Assembly: GCA_015654495.1 (NCBI GenBank)
Contig: JAATGW010000667.1
Coordinates: 1-5,812 of the forward strand
Direction: 5' to 3'
Length of the DNA: 5,812 nucleotides
Origin: Chitinophagales bacterium
Lineage (GTDB): Bacteria > Bacteroidota > Bacteroidia > Chitinophagales > Chitinophagaceae
Positions 5,470 to 5,812 of this stretch are shown here, one piece after another. The stretch's first letter is position 1; each line of letters starts with the position of its first letter. The notes below the pieces were generated by a model. The model had not been told where the DNA came from. It saw nothing but the letters and a program-made list of their open reading frames with translations, and did no database searches. The translations under genes were made by a program, and so were the position numbers.

Positions 5470-5812
5470 AATTTTTTGTTTTTCCTGCTCCGGAATTTTT
5501 TTTGATCAATCTGTAGAAGATACGGTTATTTCCTTTCCACCTTTTATTTTACAGCCAAACCACCACGGTAATTTCTGTAACAAAAGAACGAATGAATGTT
5601 TATTTTAGTAGGGTCTGCTTTCAAACTTAATTGTTGACGCCGGTACGGAATTGCAGAACAGAATGTACTTATTACACGCATGTCATTTCAACGCCGGAGA
5701 GTTAGAACCTTGCACCCCAAGGCCTGGATCTGTTAAATGATAATCGCCTCAATCTGTAAAACCTGAAAAAATTCAAACCAGCTCGCCCCGCGGTCCTCCC
5801 GTTGGGCCCTCC
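5470..5812. other. Right-end stretch without a recognisable gene
   Basis: These 343 bases hold no frame I would call a gene. The left part (5470-5640) is the AT-rich upstream region of the membrane-protein gene. A short inverted repeat, CCTTG (5708-5712) with CAAGG (5718-5722), lies further right. The last 34 bases (5779-5812) are about 79% GC by hand count and include CCGCGG (5788-5793) and GGGCCC (5804-5809), unlike anything else in the window. Two minus-strand frames are open across the right edge: one stops at 5704-5702 (36 codons, Arg-rich) and one at 5735-5733 (25 codons). Either could be the end of a gene outside the window. Neither resembles a protein I know. Confidence 0.5.

Noticed and set aside
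5622..5629. An exact Bacteroidota -7 box (TAAGTTTG) on the minus strand, considered as a promoter.
   Set aside because: No TTG-type -33 box lies at the required spacing, and the leader would be about 150 bases. Mentioned with the gene but not called.
5637..5697. ACGCCGG present twice, at 5637-5643 and 5691-5697, considered as a target-site duplication.
   Set aside because: Seven bases, 54 bp apart, with no terminal inverted repeats or transposase between them.

Overview
The window reads as chromosomal DNA of a Bacteroidota bacterium, probably of the Chitinophagia/Sphingobacteriia kind. This is an inference from four things: AT-rich composition, start codons preceded by A-rich stretches instead of Shine-Dalgarno sequences, signal peptides that end just before Gln (…SGA|Q, …ANA|Q, …ALS|Q), and a short 'MGLFDFLKNKK' amino terminus. 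No gene allows a species call.

Every credible gene lies on the minus strand, so transcription runs from high to low coordinates. In that order they are: a four-helix membrane protein (5469-5116); a secreted transglutaminase-like protein (4848-3661); a nucleotidyltransferase (3493-2684); a secreted protein of unknown function (2410-1814); an SseB-like cytoplasmic protein (1800-1036); a VOC/methylmalonyl-CoA-epimerase-like protein (914-441); and the first 76 codons of an exported amidohydrolase (230-1) that runs off the left edge. Only the 2410-1814 and 1800-1036 pair is tightly spaced (13 bp), so it is the only convincing operon. The other gaps are 121-273 bp, and the genes share no obvious pathway.

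The non-coding DNA holds the more unusual material. Between 4909 and 5130 there are two copies of an element made of GGCAGCA heptamers plus a common tail, a 16-bp tandem duplication, and a perfect-register array of four TAACGTT heptamers. The last array supplies the stop codon of the membrane protein. A GC-rich patch at 292-360 carries two hairpins that compete for the same bases. The right end (5470-5812) has no recognisable gene and turns sharply GC-rich in its last 34 bases. The nucleotidyltransferase reading frame stays open for 55 codons past its TGA.

I see no CRISPR array, tRNA, rRNA, transposase or recognisable defence system. The genes look like ordinary, partly uncharacterised chromosomal genes. 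The repeat cluster is the best candidate for follow-up.
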